Source: Toxorhynchites rutilus septentrionalis (Eukaryota > Arthropoda > Insecta > Diptera > Culicidae). Taken from it: a stretch of DNA of 64,000 nucleotides. The notes beneath the pieces were generated by a model. It was given only the letters and a program-made list of their open reading frames with translations, searched no databases and was not told the DNA's origin. Positions within the stretch are counted from its first letter, which is position 1. The number at the start of each line of letters is the position of its first letter. Shown here piece by piece: positions 1 through 13,704 of this stretch. The translations under genes and the position numbers were made by a program. Location of the stretch: the NCBI RefSeq assembly GCF_029784135.1, contig NC_073746.1, forward strand, positions 184,269,983 to 184,333,982. Reading direction: 5' to 3'.

Positions 1-734
1 TGGTTCTAGCGCTGCGAGATGAAGAATAGAAGGTGGGAAGATTCACGAGTTTTGGTTGTGTTAAACTTTGATTGTATTAGTAGCCTGGAAGATTGGAAGT
101 TCACATATCAGGCATACCAGTCACAACATTGAGTGTGTCAGCGAATAAATTTGAAAGAGGATACATAGAAACTAATTACATATTTCCAAAATATATTTTT
201 CGCATTATAAAAAAACAGAACATGTCACAAACTAAAATGTTTATTTTTTTCTTTGATTTCTTCTTATATCAGAAATAGTATTCTAATGTCTACTACGTTT
301 GGATTTTAGAGCAACTTCATGGAAGTTTTTCTCTTGCCAGCAATTGTAATTACTTTTTTTCACAATTAGGGTGTTGAACACTTCATTCGTCTAAAACTAA
401 GACACAAGCGGAAAACTTTTCGTCTCAATCTAGTTCATACGGAGTCAATTGAATTTATTTTTCAAGTGAATTTTACATGAAAAAACTTGCATCCTTTTTT
501 CCCATCCACTGTTGAATGTTTCTCCGTTAAAGGAACAAAAGATAATGTGACTCTGACTTTGTTCATTTACGTTTTTGGTCGACGAACAAGAAGAAAAATT
601 GAATTGAAATTATGTTTAGAATACCTCAATAATACTGAAATTTCAGTTTCTGCTAAATTGTCAGTTGGGCTTTTATGATTTTGAACGCTAACATTGTTTT
701 TAAGAAAAAAAATTGTTCGTTCATTTCATCTGCT
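1..734. other. Intergenic, no gene seen
   Basis: AT-rich sequence with only short random reading frames. Bases about 3-45 resemble, in inverted orientation, the GC-richer part of the tandem repeat at 735-1130 (the shared part includes gaaggtgggaag). This suggests an older diverged member of the same repeat at the left edge. Confidence 0.6.
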
Positions 735-1130
735 TATTTTTACTTGTAATAACAACACTTTTCCTATGTAGTGGACTATTATAAGAAAAGTAACATGCAT
801 TAACAAAATCTGTGACGTCACAGATTTAAAAATCTTCCCACCTTTCATTTTCCATCTCGCTAGCGCTGTACATGGTGACAGACATACAATTTTCGAAGTA
901 CAGCGGTAGTACAGCTGTATGTCTGTCATAAGTATTTTTACTTGTAATAACAACACTTTTCCTATGTAGTGGACTATTATAAGAAAAGTAACATGCATAA
1001 ACAAAATCTGTGACGTCACAGATTTAAAAATCTTCCCACCTTTCATTTTCCATCTCGCTAGCGCTGTACATGGTGACAGACATACAATTTTCGAAGTACA
1101 GCGGTAGTACAGCTGTATGTCTGTCATAAG
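735..1130. repeat. 198-bp tandem duplication with palindromic CRE-like core
   Basis: Two head-to-tail copies, about 735-932 and 933-1130, differ at only one or two positions (for example catgcattaac versus catgcataaac). Each copy contains the perfect palindrome ctgtgacgtcacag, which includes a TGACGTCA CREB/ATF-type site. Each also has an imperfect hairpin in which gacagacatac pairs with gtatgtctgtc. The near identity points to a recent duplication. No coding potential is convincing; the long minus-strand reading frame across it is just the repeat read twice. Confidence 0.85.
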
Positions 1131-1484
1131 TATAAGTGAATAGAACCATCAGGGATAAAAGAAACACTAAACGTAGGTTGACGATGGATTATAATCAACA
1201 CCCAATTGTAACGTTTGTAAATTACAGGAAGTTTTTAATATACGTTTCTACGTTATTCAAAAACTCGGACCTTTCCTCATCCCTGCTGTCGTTGACCTAA
1301 CGTCAACAATTACATTGACCTCAGAACGAATTTCATCACGAAAAAATAAAATTCATGATAAAAATAGCGCTTTTTTCGTGTGAAATTTCTACACATGAGC
1401 TGTGTTTTATTCCATGTACGCAATTTTCCATTGCGGTTATTTTCGTTGCGCTTATCTCTTGCAATTTTTCCGGACAAGGAAAAC
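1131..1484. other. Intergenic, no gene seen
   Basis: No recognisable gene. A short plus-strand frame (1355-1549) has a hydrophobic middle but runs straight into the MITE at 1485, so I do not call it a gene. Confidence 0.5.
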
Positions 1485-1499
1485 CAAGGCGCCTAGAAG

Positions 1500-2247
1500 T
1501 AGAGATGTGCCATCCGCTCATGAGCTGTTCCGAAGAATCGACTCTTTGAAGTGAGTTGACGCGGAACAGCTCGCAAAAAAAATCAAACAGCTCTTCAGCT
1601 CACTTTGATGATGATGAAGGAGAGAAAAGAGCTGTAGAATTGAAGAGAGTGTGTGAGCTGTAAGATTCAAATGAACTGACCGTCTCTCGCTCTTCGTGTT
1701 AAGACATCAGTTTAGTTTCATTTGTCCCTCGTCTTTTCAACTGTTATATTCGCGTTGACGGCATTGAGCTTTGTTTACCAGTTTAGGGGGCGCCAAAAAT
1801 AATAATTGGCTCTCAGGCAGAATGAACACGTTTTTAAAATTCAAATTATTAATGAAAATTAACTTCTGTGTATCAAATGAGTATTCTATTTCAATGAAAA
1901 ACACTTTGTTTGCAGGCGGTGCAAAAATCTCATAAGATTTTTTTTTTGAAGAAAACTTTCTATTGTAATGTAAAGCCTCAGTAAAAATGTCGGAAATGTT
2001 GTACTCGCCGAGTCTGTTGTAAATAATAGTCTGGAATACGTGTTTCAAGTAATTAATAATATGGTGTGAAAAATTTCATTTGAATTTTAACATTTTCAAA
2101 CTGGCTTCGTGGCTATCGAGTTTGGAACCCAAATTGAAAGTCGGCTCTGACAACTGAGCTGAAGAGCTGTTCATAAAGAACAGCTCATTTAGATGAGCTG
2201 ATATGATCAGAGCTGTTCATCATGATGAGCTGATTCGCACACCTCTA
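1500..2247. mobile_element. hAT-like non-autonomous element with 8-bp TSD
   Basis: The ends are tagagatgtgc (1500-1510) and gcacacctcta (2237-2247), an inverted pair. It is flanked by a perfect 8-bp duplication, cctagaag, at 1492-1499 and 2248-2255, the size expected for hAT transposition. The subterminal DNA is full of gagctgtt/aacagctc motifs in both orientations, as in many hAT MITEs. It carries a copy of another repeat family at 1753-2150 and no transposase. Confidence 0.85.
1753..2150 (+). repeat. Dispersed repeat family, copy 1
   Basis: It starts gttgacggcattgagc and is recognisably homologous to 11474-12380, to 43222-43540, and in reverse to the interior of the MITE at 6582-6951. Shared blocks include ggcagaatgaacac and atgaaaattaacttc. 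It is non-coding and the family name is unknown to me. Confidence 0.75.
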
Positions 2248-2507
2248 CCTAGAAGTATATCCTAAGGTGAGGCCGTTTCGTCACTAAGTTTGTTAGGGGA
2301 GCGGTATATGAAAACAGTACGGAAGAAAGCAGAAGGGGAATTATTTGCTTGAAGCGTGAAAGAGACAGGCTGATCACGAGCGAGCTTAGGCACAAGCGTA
2401 TTGTGTTTTGTTATAAACAAAACACAGTAGACTTCCAAGATGGCTGAAGAGTGGTTTTAGCAAGTTGGCCCACCTTAGTATATACTTCTAGGCGCCTTGC
2501 GGAAAAC

Positions 2508-2999
2508 ATACATCATATTATCATTCCACCTTGATCGTTGTACCTTGACTAAATTTCATCTGCTTGCCAAATTCTTTCCTATTGTATCGATACGTCATTT
2601 GTTTGTCGCCATTTGCCTTGCGACAGCTGCATGTGAAATCGTAATTTTCGTTTGTGGGTTTTTGTGCGCCGTGCAACGGTTCGAGGATCTGTCCAACAGT
2701 GATTGCTGGTCAGATATCATAATTGTGTACTTTTCTACTCGGTTTGGGTTTCTTACTTCATCCGTTTGCCGATTATAAGAATAATCGTCTCGCAAGGATT
2801 ATTTTTTTCTTCGACGGATCTAATCATGGCCAACTAAAAATGTCTGAACGTAAAGGGTTATTTGTTAGCAGCAGCAGCAGCGCTCCGTTTTGTGGAGATA
2901 TACCCTGTTCTCTTGATCCGGAATATTTCCGGGCTAAAACAGCTGATTATCAGCTGAGTGCATCGTTCTCGCTTGTAATATTAAGTGCTAGATTTACTA
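2508..2999 (+). promoter_or_regulatory. Upstream/5'UTR region of the RNF10-like gene
   Basis: This is the only space between the MITE nest and the RNF10 start codon, so the promoter and 5'UTR should lie here. I see no TATA box at a clear distance. A short upstream frame starts at the ATG at 2839, includes an agc-repeat run near 2873 and ends at 3052, overlapping the main start; it could act as a uORF. Confidence 0.4.
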
Positions 3000-6487
<3,488 letters not shown>

Positions 6488-6581
6488 TTGATTTTATTTT
6501 AAAAGTTCTATCGTTTTTACATACCCAAAATGCTAAAATCATTGAACCACACAAATAGCATTATTATTTGCAGAACATTAT

Positions 6582-6951
6582 GGGCCTGATTCTCGAATAC
6601 ACTTCACAGTGGAAACGGAATGAAACGTATTCGCGATGACAACGGTACGGTGTCGATATCTGCATACGAGATTAGTTTCCCACTAAACTTATCATTATAA
6701 TATCAAATTATCTTCAGATGAAATTTTTGTATGAGATTATATCACATGAAGAAAACAAAGTTTTCCACTCACATTGAATACCAGTTTGAAACGAAGAAGT
6801 TAATTTTCATTAATGATTTTTTATTTGAAAAGTGCTCATTCTGCCTGAAAACTCATTATTATCTTCGACACTTCACTAACTCGTAAAACGTAGTTCAATG
6901 ACGTGCCGTTTATTTCGTTTCCACCGTGAAGTGTATTCGAGAATCAGGCCC
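6582..6951. mobile_element. 370-bp MITE with about 35-bp inverted repeats
   Basis: The left end gggcctgattctcgaatac is mirrored by gtattcgagaatcaggccc at the right end, and the inverted match runs about 35 bp with few mismatches. It is flanked by tat on both sides, so the target duplication is short (2-3 bp). The interior is the reverse complement of the repeat family at 1753, 11474 and 43222. It sits just downstream of the RNF10 stop codon and may lie in its 3' UTR or in flanking DNA. Confidence 0.85.
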
Positions 6952-9002
6952 TATATTTCGTCGGAATATTTACGCAATAAATGAACACTACTATGCGAAG
7001 CATCATAACATTGCTACAGCAATTCGTTGTTTGAATCCTGTTAAGATTATTCCTTTGATTATATACATAATAGTTCTAATTCTCGTATAATATTACATTA
7101 AGGGCCTGGCTGGGTAGGGGAGTAAAAAGTGCCCCCAAATCACCAGCCCTATGGAATATACAGTATTTTCCATAGGGCATCAAATAAGAAATTTAGAACC
7201 CCTTTTATTTCATCATAGGATCTATGATGAAAAACGTACCGTCGATGGGGTTCAGAATGGGTCATGCGGGTTTGATTGGGTCAAAAACGGAAAAAAATGA
7301 TGAATTATTGAACAATAACACAGTTAATTTTTATACATTAGAAGTAGTGAAAATATATTGAACGGTTCACAGTTTTCGAAAATATTCGCAATATTTGCCA
7401 ATCTCATCCCCATCGATGGTACTTTTCATTTTTTTGCGCGCCATTCTCAATAGCTTTGAGATAAACATTTGAAAAAAAATACTGGAATTGCATCTTACTA
7501 TGGTGTATTGGGAAATATAGTCAACTCTCCCTAACTCGATGTTCTGTATCTCGATATGTTCCCTAACTCGATGGGTTTCATGGCACCTTTGATTGATTTT
7601 ACAAGCATTCTTCTCTCCATAACTCGATGGTCCCTTGGATATCGAGTTAGAGAGAGTTGACTGTATTACTAAAAAAAATTCATCAAAAATTTAAGTACCG
7701 CCATCCGGGGCGAAATTGATCAAACATACTAATGAAAACAAACTTAAATTTTTGAAGGTATCATTCAATTAAATCTAAAACTGTTTTATATGACACGTTC
7801 AACAATCATCTGTAGGTTGGTCAGTGGTTCTCATCGCTTTTTAAATTCAATTTGTTTCCATTTTTACGCATGATCAAGAAACATATTTTCAACATATCAA
7901 AACGTTAATCATAGATGCTAAACATATTAATTCACACTCGGCGTATTATTTACGAGTTGAAATAGCAATCAGATTGATAGAACTACTTTTGAAACAATTG
8001 AAAAAAAAATTACCAAAAAGCACCATCAACTTTTTTCTAACCAGACAACCAATGTTTGCTCAATTTTCTCGGAAACGGCTGAGCTAAATTACGCACGACC
8101 AGGTTCATTTGAAACTCCATTTAGTTTGGCTTATTTGAGAAGTTTTGTCGGAATCGGTCCACAAGTTCCGGAGATATGGCTGGTACAAGTTCAGTAGCCA
8201 TAAATTACAGAACTCAAAACAACATAAAACCCACCAGTTCCAAACTTTTTTTTTTTTCAAAACTAGCCTATTTATGATAAATTCAGGCCCCTATATGACT
8301 TCATTGGCTTAACCCGTAACCAAATCCCATCATGCGACATATCGAACTTTATGATTTCTCAATACTAATACACTCCAATGGTTTATGGCCACATTAGGAA
8401 AACCCGGACTGTCTCCGGATGACCTGCAGCTCTAACTTTAGACCGAGATAAGAGAAAGGCACTACTACACCTTTAGGGGAATTACATTAAATTTGGTATC
8501 CTCACCCCTGAATTATAATTTATGTTAACATATAAGAACAAATCAGCGAATACAGTTTAGTGCATATCACACTAAAAATCGTTTAAGCAGTAGATGGACC
8601 AATTTCACCCCAAAGGTATGTTTTCAAATTTTTCTCTAAAAATTTTCCAAATTAACGTTTAACTATTTTTTTCACCACACTCTTCGGAACATTTTGTGAT
8701 CTTGGTACCAGTACTGGTTTAAAAAATAATTGGGTATAGATTGAACAAAACATTTCAGAAATATTTACATTTTTCTGAAAATCGTGTTCAATTCCCCCCC
8801 GACTTACGATACTAAAAAATCTTGAAATATTGATTTAAATATATTCGTATGTGTTGTTTGATATTTGTGATTCTTTTTCAGAAAATTTCGAGAGCTGCGC
8901 GGTACGGTAATATCTAAGAAATTTTTTTAATTGTTTTTGTTACAGACACGGTTTGGTTCCTCAAGGCAAACTCGTTTTATTTTGAGTAAGCTTTTAGCTG
9001 AA
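6952..9002. other. Intergenic with one small MITE; otherwise no gene
   Basis: AT-rich sequence without convincing coding potential. Apart from the MITE at 7518-7663, I see a short perfect hairpin at about 7147-7178 (ccctatggaa against ttccataggg) and nothing else recognisable. Confidence 0.55.
7518..7663. mobile_element. Palindromic Tigger/pogo-like MITE, 146 bp
   Basis: The ends tagtcaactctccctaactcg and cgagttagagagagttgactg are inverted copies. The element is flanked by TA on both sides (7516-7517 and 7664-7665), the Tc1/mariner-superfamily target. Internal ctaactcgatg repeats are typical of this MITE type. Confidence 0.8.
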
Positions 9003-10180
9003 ATATTTTTATTTTTATTTTAATTCGTATTCGTATTCATAGTTCACTTACAATTTATGTTCCTTCGTTTACTTATTCGTCTATGGATACAACCGTTTTC
9101 TTAATATAAATGTTTTTTTTTTATTTTTTTATATATCCCTCCTCTCACCCCCATCTCTAAGAAACTCATACTCGAGCTTCCTAGAGTTGGTCTCCTTTTT
9201 TTTGTTTCACAGGACGCTACAACACTTAGAGGTAAGAGTACAACACATAACAATTAGTACCTGTTGGATCCCAGTGAAGTGATATTCTTTTAAGGGATCC
9301 AAAAAGAGTGCACAATTAAACTAATTATTAAGATCAGACTACTGTATGTCTACAATTATGTCTGTCTGTCAGTCTGTCTACATAAAAAATTGAAATATCT
9401 ATATTAAAAAAGAGTTAATTTTCGTCTTCAGGAGCAATCGCAGCTTTGCCCTGAACAAGTCTATACTGGTTATCGACCTGATATGCGAAGGTAAACTGTT
9501 GAATAGCGACGGTCCATTAAAAAGAAAACGCTGTTGACCAATGCTAGATGTTGCTCGAGTTCGTAATAAGTGTTGTGCTTGTCGTGTAACGTAATGATGA
9601 CTCGCGGTGGGGATTGTCATGTTATGGTGTATGTTGTTATTGTGTAATATGTTATGTATAAGTTTCAAAGACTGAAGCTCCCGCAATCCAATAAGAGGCA
9701 AGATACTGTGAGTCTCATTTTGATACAGGTCTAGAGTTGAGTACAAACTCGGTAGCCTATAAATTATTTTAAGACACCTGTTCTGCAATGTTTGTATTTT
9801 TTTAAGTCTTGTTTTGCATGCATAGCCCCAAACCAGTAGCCCGTATTGGAGTTGAGAATGGATGCATGCAAAATAGAAGTTAATCAGAGCTTTGTGAGGC
9901 AGGAAAGGTGATACTCTCTTCAAGATACCACAAAGGGATGCGAGTTTTTTACGACGAAATTTACATGGAAGCTCCACGACAAGGTTGAGTCTAAAATGAC
10001 ACCCAGGTATTTGAGGCTATGCACCTTTTTAATAGGTACATTTAAAATATATGGATCAGTACCTATCGTTATTTTCTTCCTAGGAGAATGGAAGAACATG
10101 TATTTAGTCTTCGTCAGGTTGAGTGACAGTAGATTGGACTGAAAGTAATCCCCAAGAAGAATGTTGAGTTCTGTAAGAAC
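9003..10180 (-). mobile_element. 5'-truncated non-LTR retrotransposon
   Basis: Minus-strand LINE remnant containing the end of the reverse transcriptase ORF, a 3' UTR of about 390 bp, and an A-rich tail (read on the plus strand as atttttatttttattttaat at about 9007-9026). Upstream of the long frame at 9977, an additional segment to about 10180 encodes the typical post-catalytic RT stretch (NLTKTKYMFF, LKYLGVILD). This segment is joined by a frameshift near 9960. The catalytic RT block and everything 5' of it are missing, so the copy is dead on arrival. Confidence 0.85.
9399..9977 (-). pseudogene. LINE reverse transcriptase C-terminal fragment
   Basis: The 192-codon frame encodes the conserved C-terminal region that follows the RT thumb in jockey/CR1/I-type elements. 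It includes a segment around YGLLVWGYA and the LQNRCLKIIYRLP motif. The catalytic domain is absent. The clade cannot be fixed by eye. Confidence 0.85.
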
Positions 10181-11473
10181 TAAATAGAAAAAATCGTATT
10201 CACCAATCGATTTAGTTTATAAATTTCGATCCACTTTGTACTCCTGCGCTATTACTGTTGTGAATGAGGTATATAATCTGTTCCTGACGTATTAACAACG
10301 AATGACAGTGAAGCGTTAGTTTCGTATAAAGAATTTATATAAATGAGAAAGAATCAGAAGCGTTTTACGTTGACGAGGGGTTTTGTACCGTTGCGCACAG
10401 TTTTTATTTTCCCAAAATCTATTATTGTATTGTATTCGTGTATTCATAAAAAGAGTCTCAAACCTTATCACAAGCGCAATGGAAAACATTGTATAGTATA
10501 CCAAATTAAAACATTTTGTATTTTTTTTTTGAATCTCTATAGAATTTACTATAAAAGCTTTGTTAAAAACGTAGTTTATCTTTTTTCACGCCATCCTTAA
10601 CTCAACGTTCCAACATGGACGGCAATACTCAAAGTGCATCTTATTGTGATGTATCACGACATATCGTCAAATAAAATTACCATCAAAAATTCAATTTTTT
10701 GTGGCATTTCGCAATTTTGTTTTTATGGGGGTATTCTAGTGTAGAGACACGAATTTGGGACGTTTTTTCGAGATCCTTAAAAATAAAACAAAGAATATTT
10801 TTACTATCCATCATCTATCCTTTAACTATAGAACAAAAATCGAACGGAGAAAAAGTATTCATAAGTATTCAATAGTTAAGAGCTGATGAATTGAGAGGGT
10901 TCAAAAAAAAAGTTGTACCATGGCGTACATGATTCCAGCCCTTCTGGTTATCTGAAACAAAAAAAATCGAACAGATTCAGAATCAGTAAAGATGCCGCTA
11001 TCGCATGAACCTCGGACTAGTCAAAAACATGTTTTTTGACAAAATGGCGGCCGTTTGAAAAACAAAATGCGGTTTAAAACGTTTTTCTTACGTTTTCCGA
11101 TTAAAAATAGTAAAATTTTTAAAATGTAATTTTTGAGAGATTCGGTGATAGAGAGATGCCTGCAGATTGTATCGATATAAATTTGACATGAATCGGTTCA
11201 GTAGAATTTGAGATATCGTGTACGCCAGTTCGAAAAAACTAGTTTCGAGAAAAACGCGTTTGAAGTTCATTGTTATGGCCGTACCACACCCAAACTTGCG
11301 TTGGCTGAAAACATTTCATCTTTGGTAGAAATAATGCCATTTCGTGTACTGGAGAGTCAAAGCAGTACTGTGTCTTAAAACTTATTTCAATAAATTATCA
11401 AAGATTCCTCTTACTAAAATCGATACGCCATATTGAAAAGTTACACTTGAGTCAAAATATTCCCAATCCGCCC
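10181..11473. other. Intergenic, nothing recognised
   Basis: AT-rich, with only short random frames on both strands. No splice-consistent coding segments and no inverted ends could be seen. Confidence 0.5.
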
Positions 11474-11677
11474 TGACGGCATTGAGCTTCGTTTACCAGT
11501 TTAGGGGAGCGTCAAAGAATAATTGATTTTCAGGCAGAATGAACACATTTTTAAAAGTAAAATTATGAATGAAACTTAACTTTTCCGTTTCACATTAGTG
11601 TTTTATTCGAATAAGAAACATCTTCTTTGCAGATGGTGAAAAAATTTCACACGAAAATTGTTTTTGAAGACAACCTT

Positions 11678-11940
11678 CATCTTGAATGGTGTTAACGTTC
11701 CCTGTGGAACTTTTGCCGTCTCAACGTATGCATTAATTAGCGTCATTTATTAATACTTAGTTGAGATTTCTTAAGCAAAATAACACGCCTTGAATGTATT
11801 CCGAGGGGCAAGCTCATGAACACGCGTGACCACAGTGCAAGTCGAAGGAAATTTCTTTGACGAAAAATCCTCCGGCCAGAACGGGAATCGAACCCGAACA
11901 CCCGGCATGACAATGTGAGACGCTAACCACTCGGCCAAGG
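11678..11940 (-). mobile_element. Feilai-type tRNA-derived SINE with 18-bp TSD
   Basis: Read on the minus strand it begins with a tRNA-like head. The A box is ttggccgagtggttagcg and the B box is ggttcgattccc, followed by a body ending near the 3' boundary seen in the other copies. The 18-bp sequence gtttttgaagacaacctt is duplicated at 11660-11677 and 11941-11958. It is a Pol III-type retroposon, not a functional tRNA gene, because no cloverleaf with acceptor pairing forms. Confidence 0.92.
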
Positions 11941-12037
11941 GTTTTTGAAGACAACCTTATATTATAATGAAAAGATTCAGTAAGAATTTTGGAAATGTAT
12001 AGGCAAATGGTCAAATAAAGTTAGAAATACCTGTTTG

Positions 12038-12192
12038 AAGTATTTTTTTTCTCTATTATAGTGACTTTCAACTCATTTTGGCTGGTTCGTCACATTTACT
12101 TCCATTTTTGGAAGAATGTCGAGAGTGAGAATTGAACTCGTGATCTTTAGCGTGAGAGGTATGGATGTTACCACTACATCAGATCGACTCCA
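12038..12192 (-). mobile_element. Second tRNA-like SINE family
   Basis: The minus strand carries A-box-like tgtagtggtaacat and B-box-like gagttcaattctc, followed by an unrelated tail. It interrupts the repeat-family copy between gtttgaagta and cttcaaataatt. The head differs from the Feilai-type copies, so it is a separate SINE. Boundaries are approximate. Confidence 0.6.
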
Positions 12193-12880
12193 CTTCAAAT
12201 AATTAAATAACACGATGTGAAAATTTTCATTCGAATTTTAACATTTGAAAACTGGCTCCGTGTCTTCTTGTCTGATATAGATTATACTAACGAGTTTGAG
12301 ACCCAAATTATGCCCCTAATTGGAAGTCGCCATCAGACATCGACACTGTCGCACTGTCATCACGAGTTGCTGTGGAAAACTCATATTTCCTTCAACCCAA
12401 ACGGAATACAAACTTTCATTCGAATCAAAAATGCTCATGTTTTGTCATTTGTCAATTTCATTTGGAATTGCTCATAAGTTTTATCTTATCTTTTAATATG
12501 GTATAAACATATCACATTTCTATTCAAACATCAAAGGCATTTTATTTTGATTCTCAGCACGAAGGTCTCATAAAAACTTGAAAGCCCGGAAAAATTGTAT
12601 CAGGTTGGGTAATCCATTATTTTCTCGATAGCGGGCTTTAGTGATCAATACTGATCACACAATTTCAAGTTTATGCTCGTTGTAAAGGTTATATTTCACA
12701 CTGAAAAAAAATCTTTGGCTGTTTTTTGTTTGTTCCATCAGTTGTGAGTTACAGGGTGTTAACAATGGAAGTCAACTAAGAAAAAACTCGTAACATCTCT
12801 TTTCTTTCATAAAGGCGAAAATGCAAGCCAGATCGCTGAAATTGCGAACTGTGTTTATGATGCCGATACTCTTTTTCTCA

Positions 12881-12990
12881 TAAATGGCACTAACGTTCCT
12901 AGAGGAACTCCGCCGTCTCAACGTTATTACTTTGCGTCATTTTTATGAGTACTTAGTTCAGATTTCTGTACCAAATAACACGCCTTGGAT
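12881..12990 (-). mobile_element. Feilai SINE fragment, tRNA head missing
   Basis: It matches the 3' body of the copies at 11678 and 26023 (aaatggcactaacgttcc, then gaactccgccgtctcaacg, then ataacacgccttg). It stops before the tRNA-like head, so this copy is 5'-truncated. Confidence 0.75.
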
Positions 12991-13167
12991 CCGACTGGAA
13001 CAATTCTTCCTTAAGTTCCACGGCCAATGGTCCGGTCGTTGAGTACGTTGTCTTCCAATAAACCACATTGGAGCGCCAGTTATTGCACGGCTGATGCATG
13101 TATTTTTGTTAACTTTAATTTTTTAATAGTTTTTGAAAATGGTGTCAGTGCAATACACTCAGGGTTT

Positions 13168-13280
13168 TTCACGTTAAAAAAATCCGCGTTGATTGGAAAA
13201 TACACGTAAAAAACCGCGTTAGTTCGAAAATCCGCGTAAAAAACTGCGTTAATTAGAAAATTCGCGTAAAAAAACGCGAA
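13168..13280. repeat. Minisatellite of about 33 bp
   Basis: About 3.3 imperfect copies of a unit containing cgcgttaattcgaaaatccg followed by cgtaaaaaac. It lies downstream of the SDA1 3' end. Confidence 0.75.
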
Positions 13281-13704
13281 GGTGTTGTGTTTCATCAAGT
13301 CACACATGACTCGCCAGAAACTCCTATAGGATATGTAGAAAATCATAAAATCATAACCAAATCCAGAGTAGCTGAAAAGATCTAGAAAATAACGCTTCGG
13401 CTGGACCAGATTGGGGTTTCACGCAGATCTTAATTAGAAAATCCGAACGAAAATTGTCAAGTGGAAAAAATGAAGCATTTCTTACTATCCTGAAATCCGC
13501 GTTCCCAACATTTCCATCGGGTTGTAAACATGATTTCACTTCGAGGCACTTTATTCAAGAAAAAAATAAACAATTCAGAGTTAATTTCCCTATTGTTTAT
13601 TGCTTCAAATTTTACACATCGAATGAAATATTATTCGCGAACCTGTTCCGCTGTTTCTAATCGTAATTCGGCTATTTCATTAAAAGGCCAACAAGAAAGG
13701 AAGG

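Larger units (their letters stand above)
1485..2499. mobile_element. Outer MITE with inverted ends, split by a hAT-type element
   Basis: The left end begins caaggcgcctagaag and, after the nested insertion, continues tatatcctaaggtg (2256 onward). The right end reads caccttagtatatacttcta followed by ggcgccttg (2471-2499), which is its inverted complement. The short flank ggaaaac is present on both sides (1478-1484 and 2501-2507), consistent with a 7-8 bp target duplication. The interior outside the nested insertion is only about 270 bp and non-coding. Confidence 0.7.
11474..12380 (+). repeat. Dispersed repeat family, copy 2, carrying two SINE insertions
   Basis: It is homologous to 1753-2150 from ctgacggcattgagc onward and is interrupted by the Feilai-type SINE (11678-11940) and by a second tRNA-like SINE (about 12038-12192). 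With both removed, the remaining blocks align co-linearly with copies 1 and 3. It is non-coding. Confidence 0.75.
12381..13704. other. Intergenic with a SINE fragment and a minisatellite
   Basis: Contains the Feilai 3' fragment at 12881-12990 and the short minisatellite at 13168-13280. The remainder, including the stretch downstream of the SDA1 stop codon (its 3' UTR should lie below 13705), shows no gene. Confidence 0.5.

Noticed and set aside
726..1127. 133-codon minus-strand frame with an internal repeat
   Set aside because: The repeated protein is simply the 198-bp tandem duplication read in a frame that happens to be a multiple of three; no family resemblance.
2497..2778. Hydrophobic 93-codon frame upstream of RNF10
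   Set aside because: It starts inside the end of a MITE at a non-ATG codon, has no family resemblance, and the region is better explained as promoter/5'UTR.
6488..6640. An additional RNF10 terminal exon starting after the acceptor at 6573
   Set aside because: It would be encoded almost entirely by the MITE end; the TGA at 6485 gives a C-terminus like that of the family.
11870..11942. Apparent tRNA genes (A box and B box) at 11.9, 26.2 and 45.9 kb
   Set aside because: Each sits at the 5' end of a SINE with a shared body and a target duplication, and no proper acceptor stem forms.
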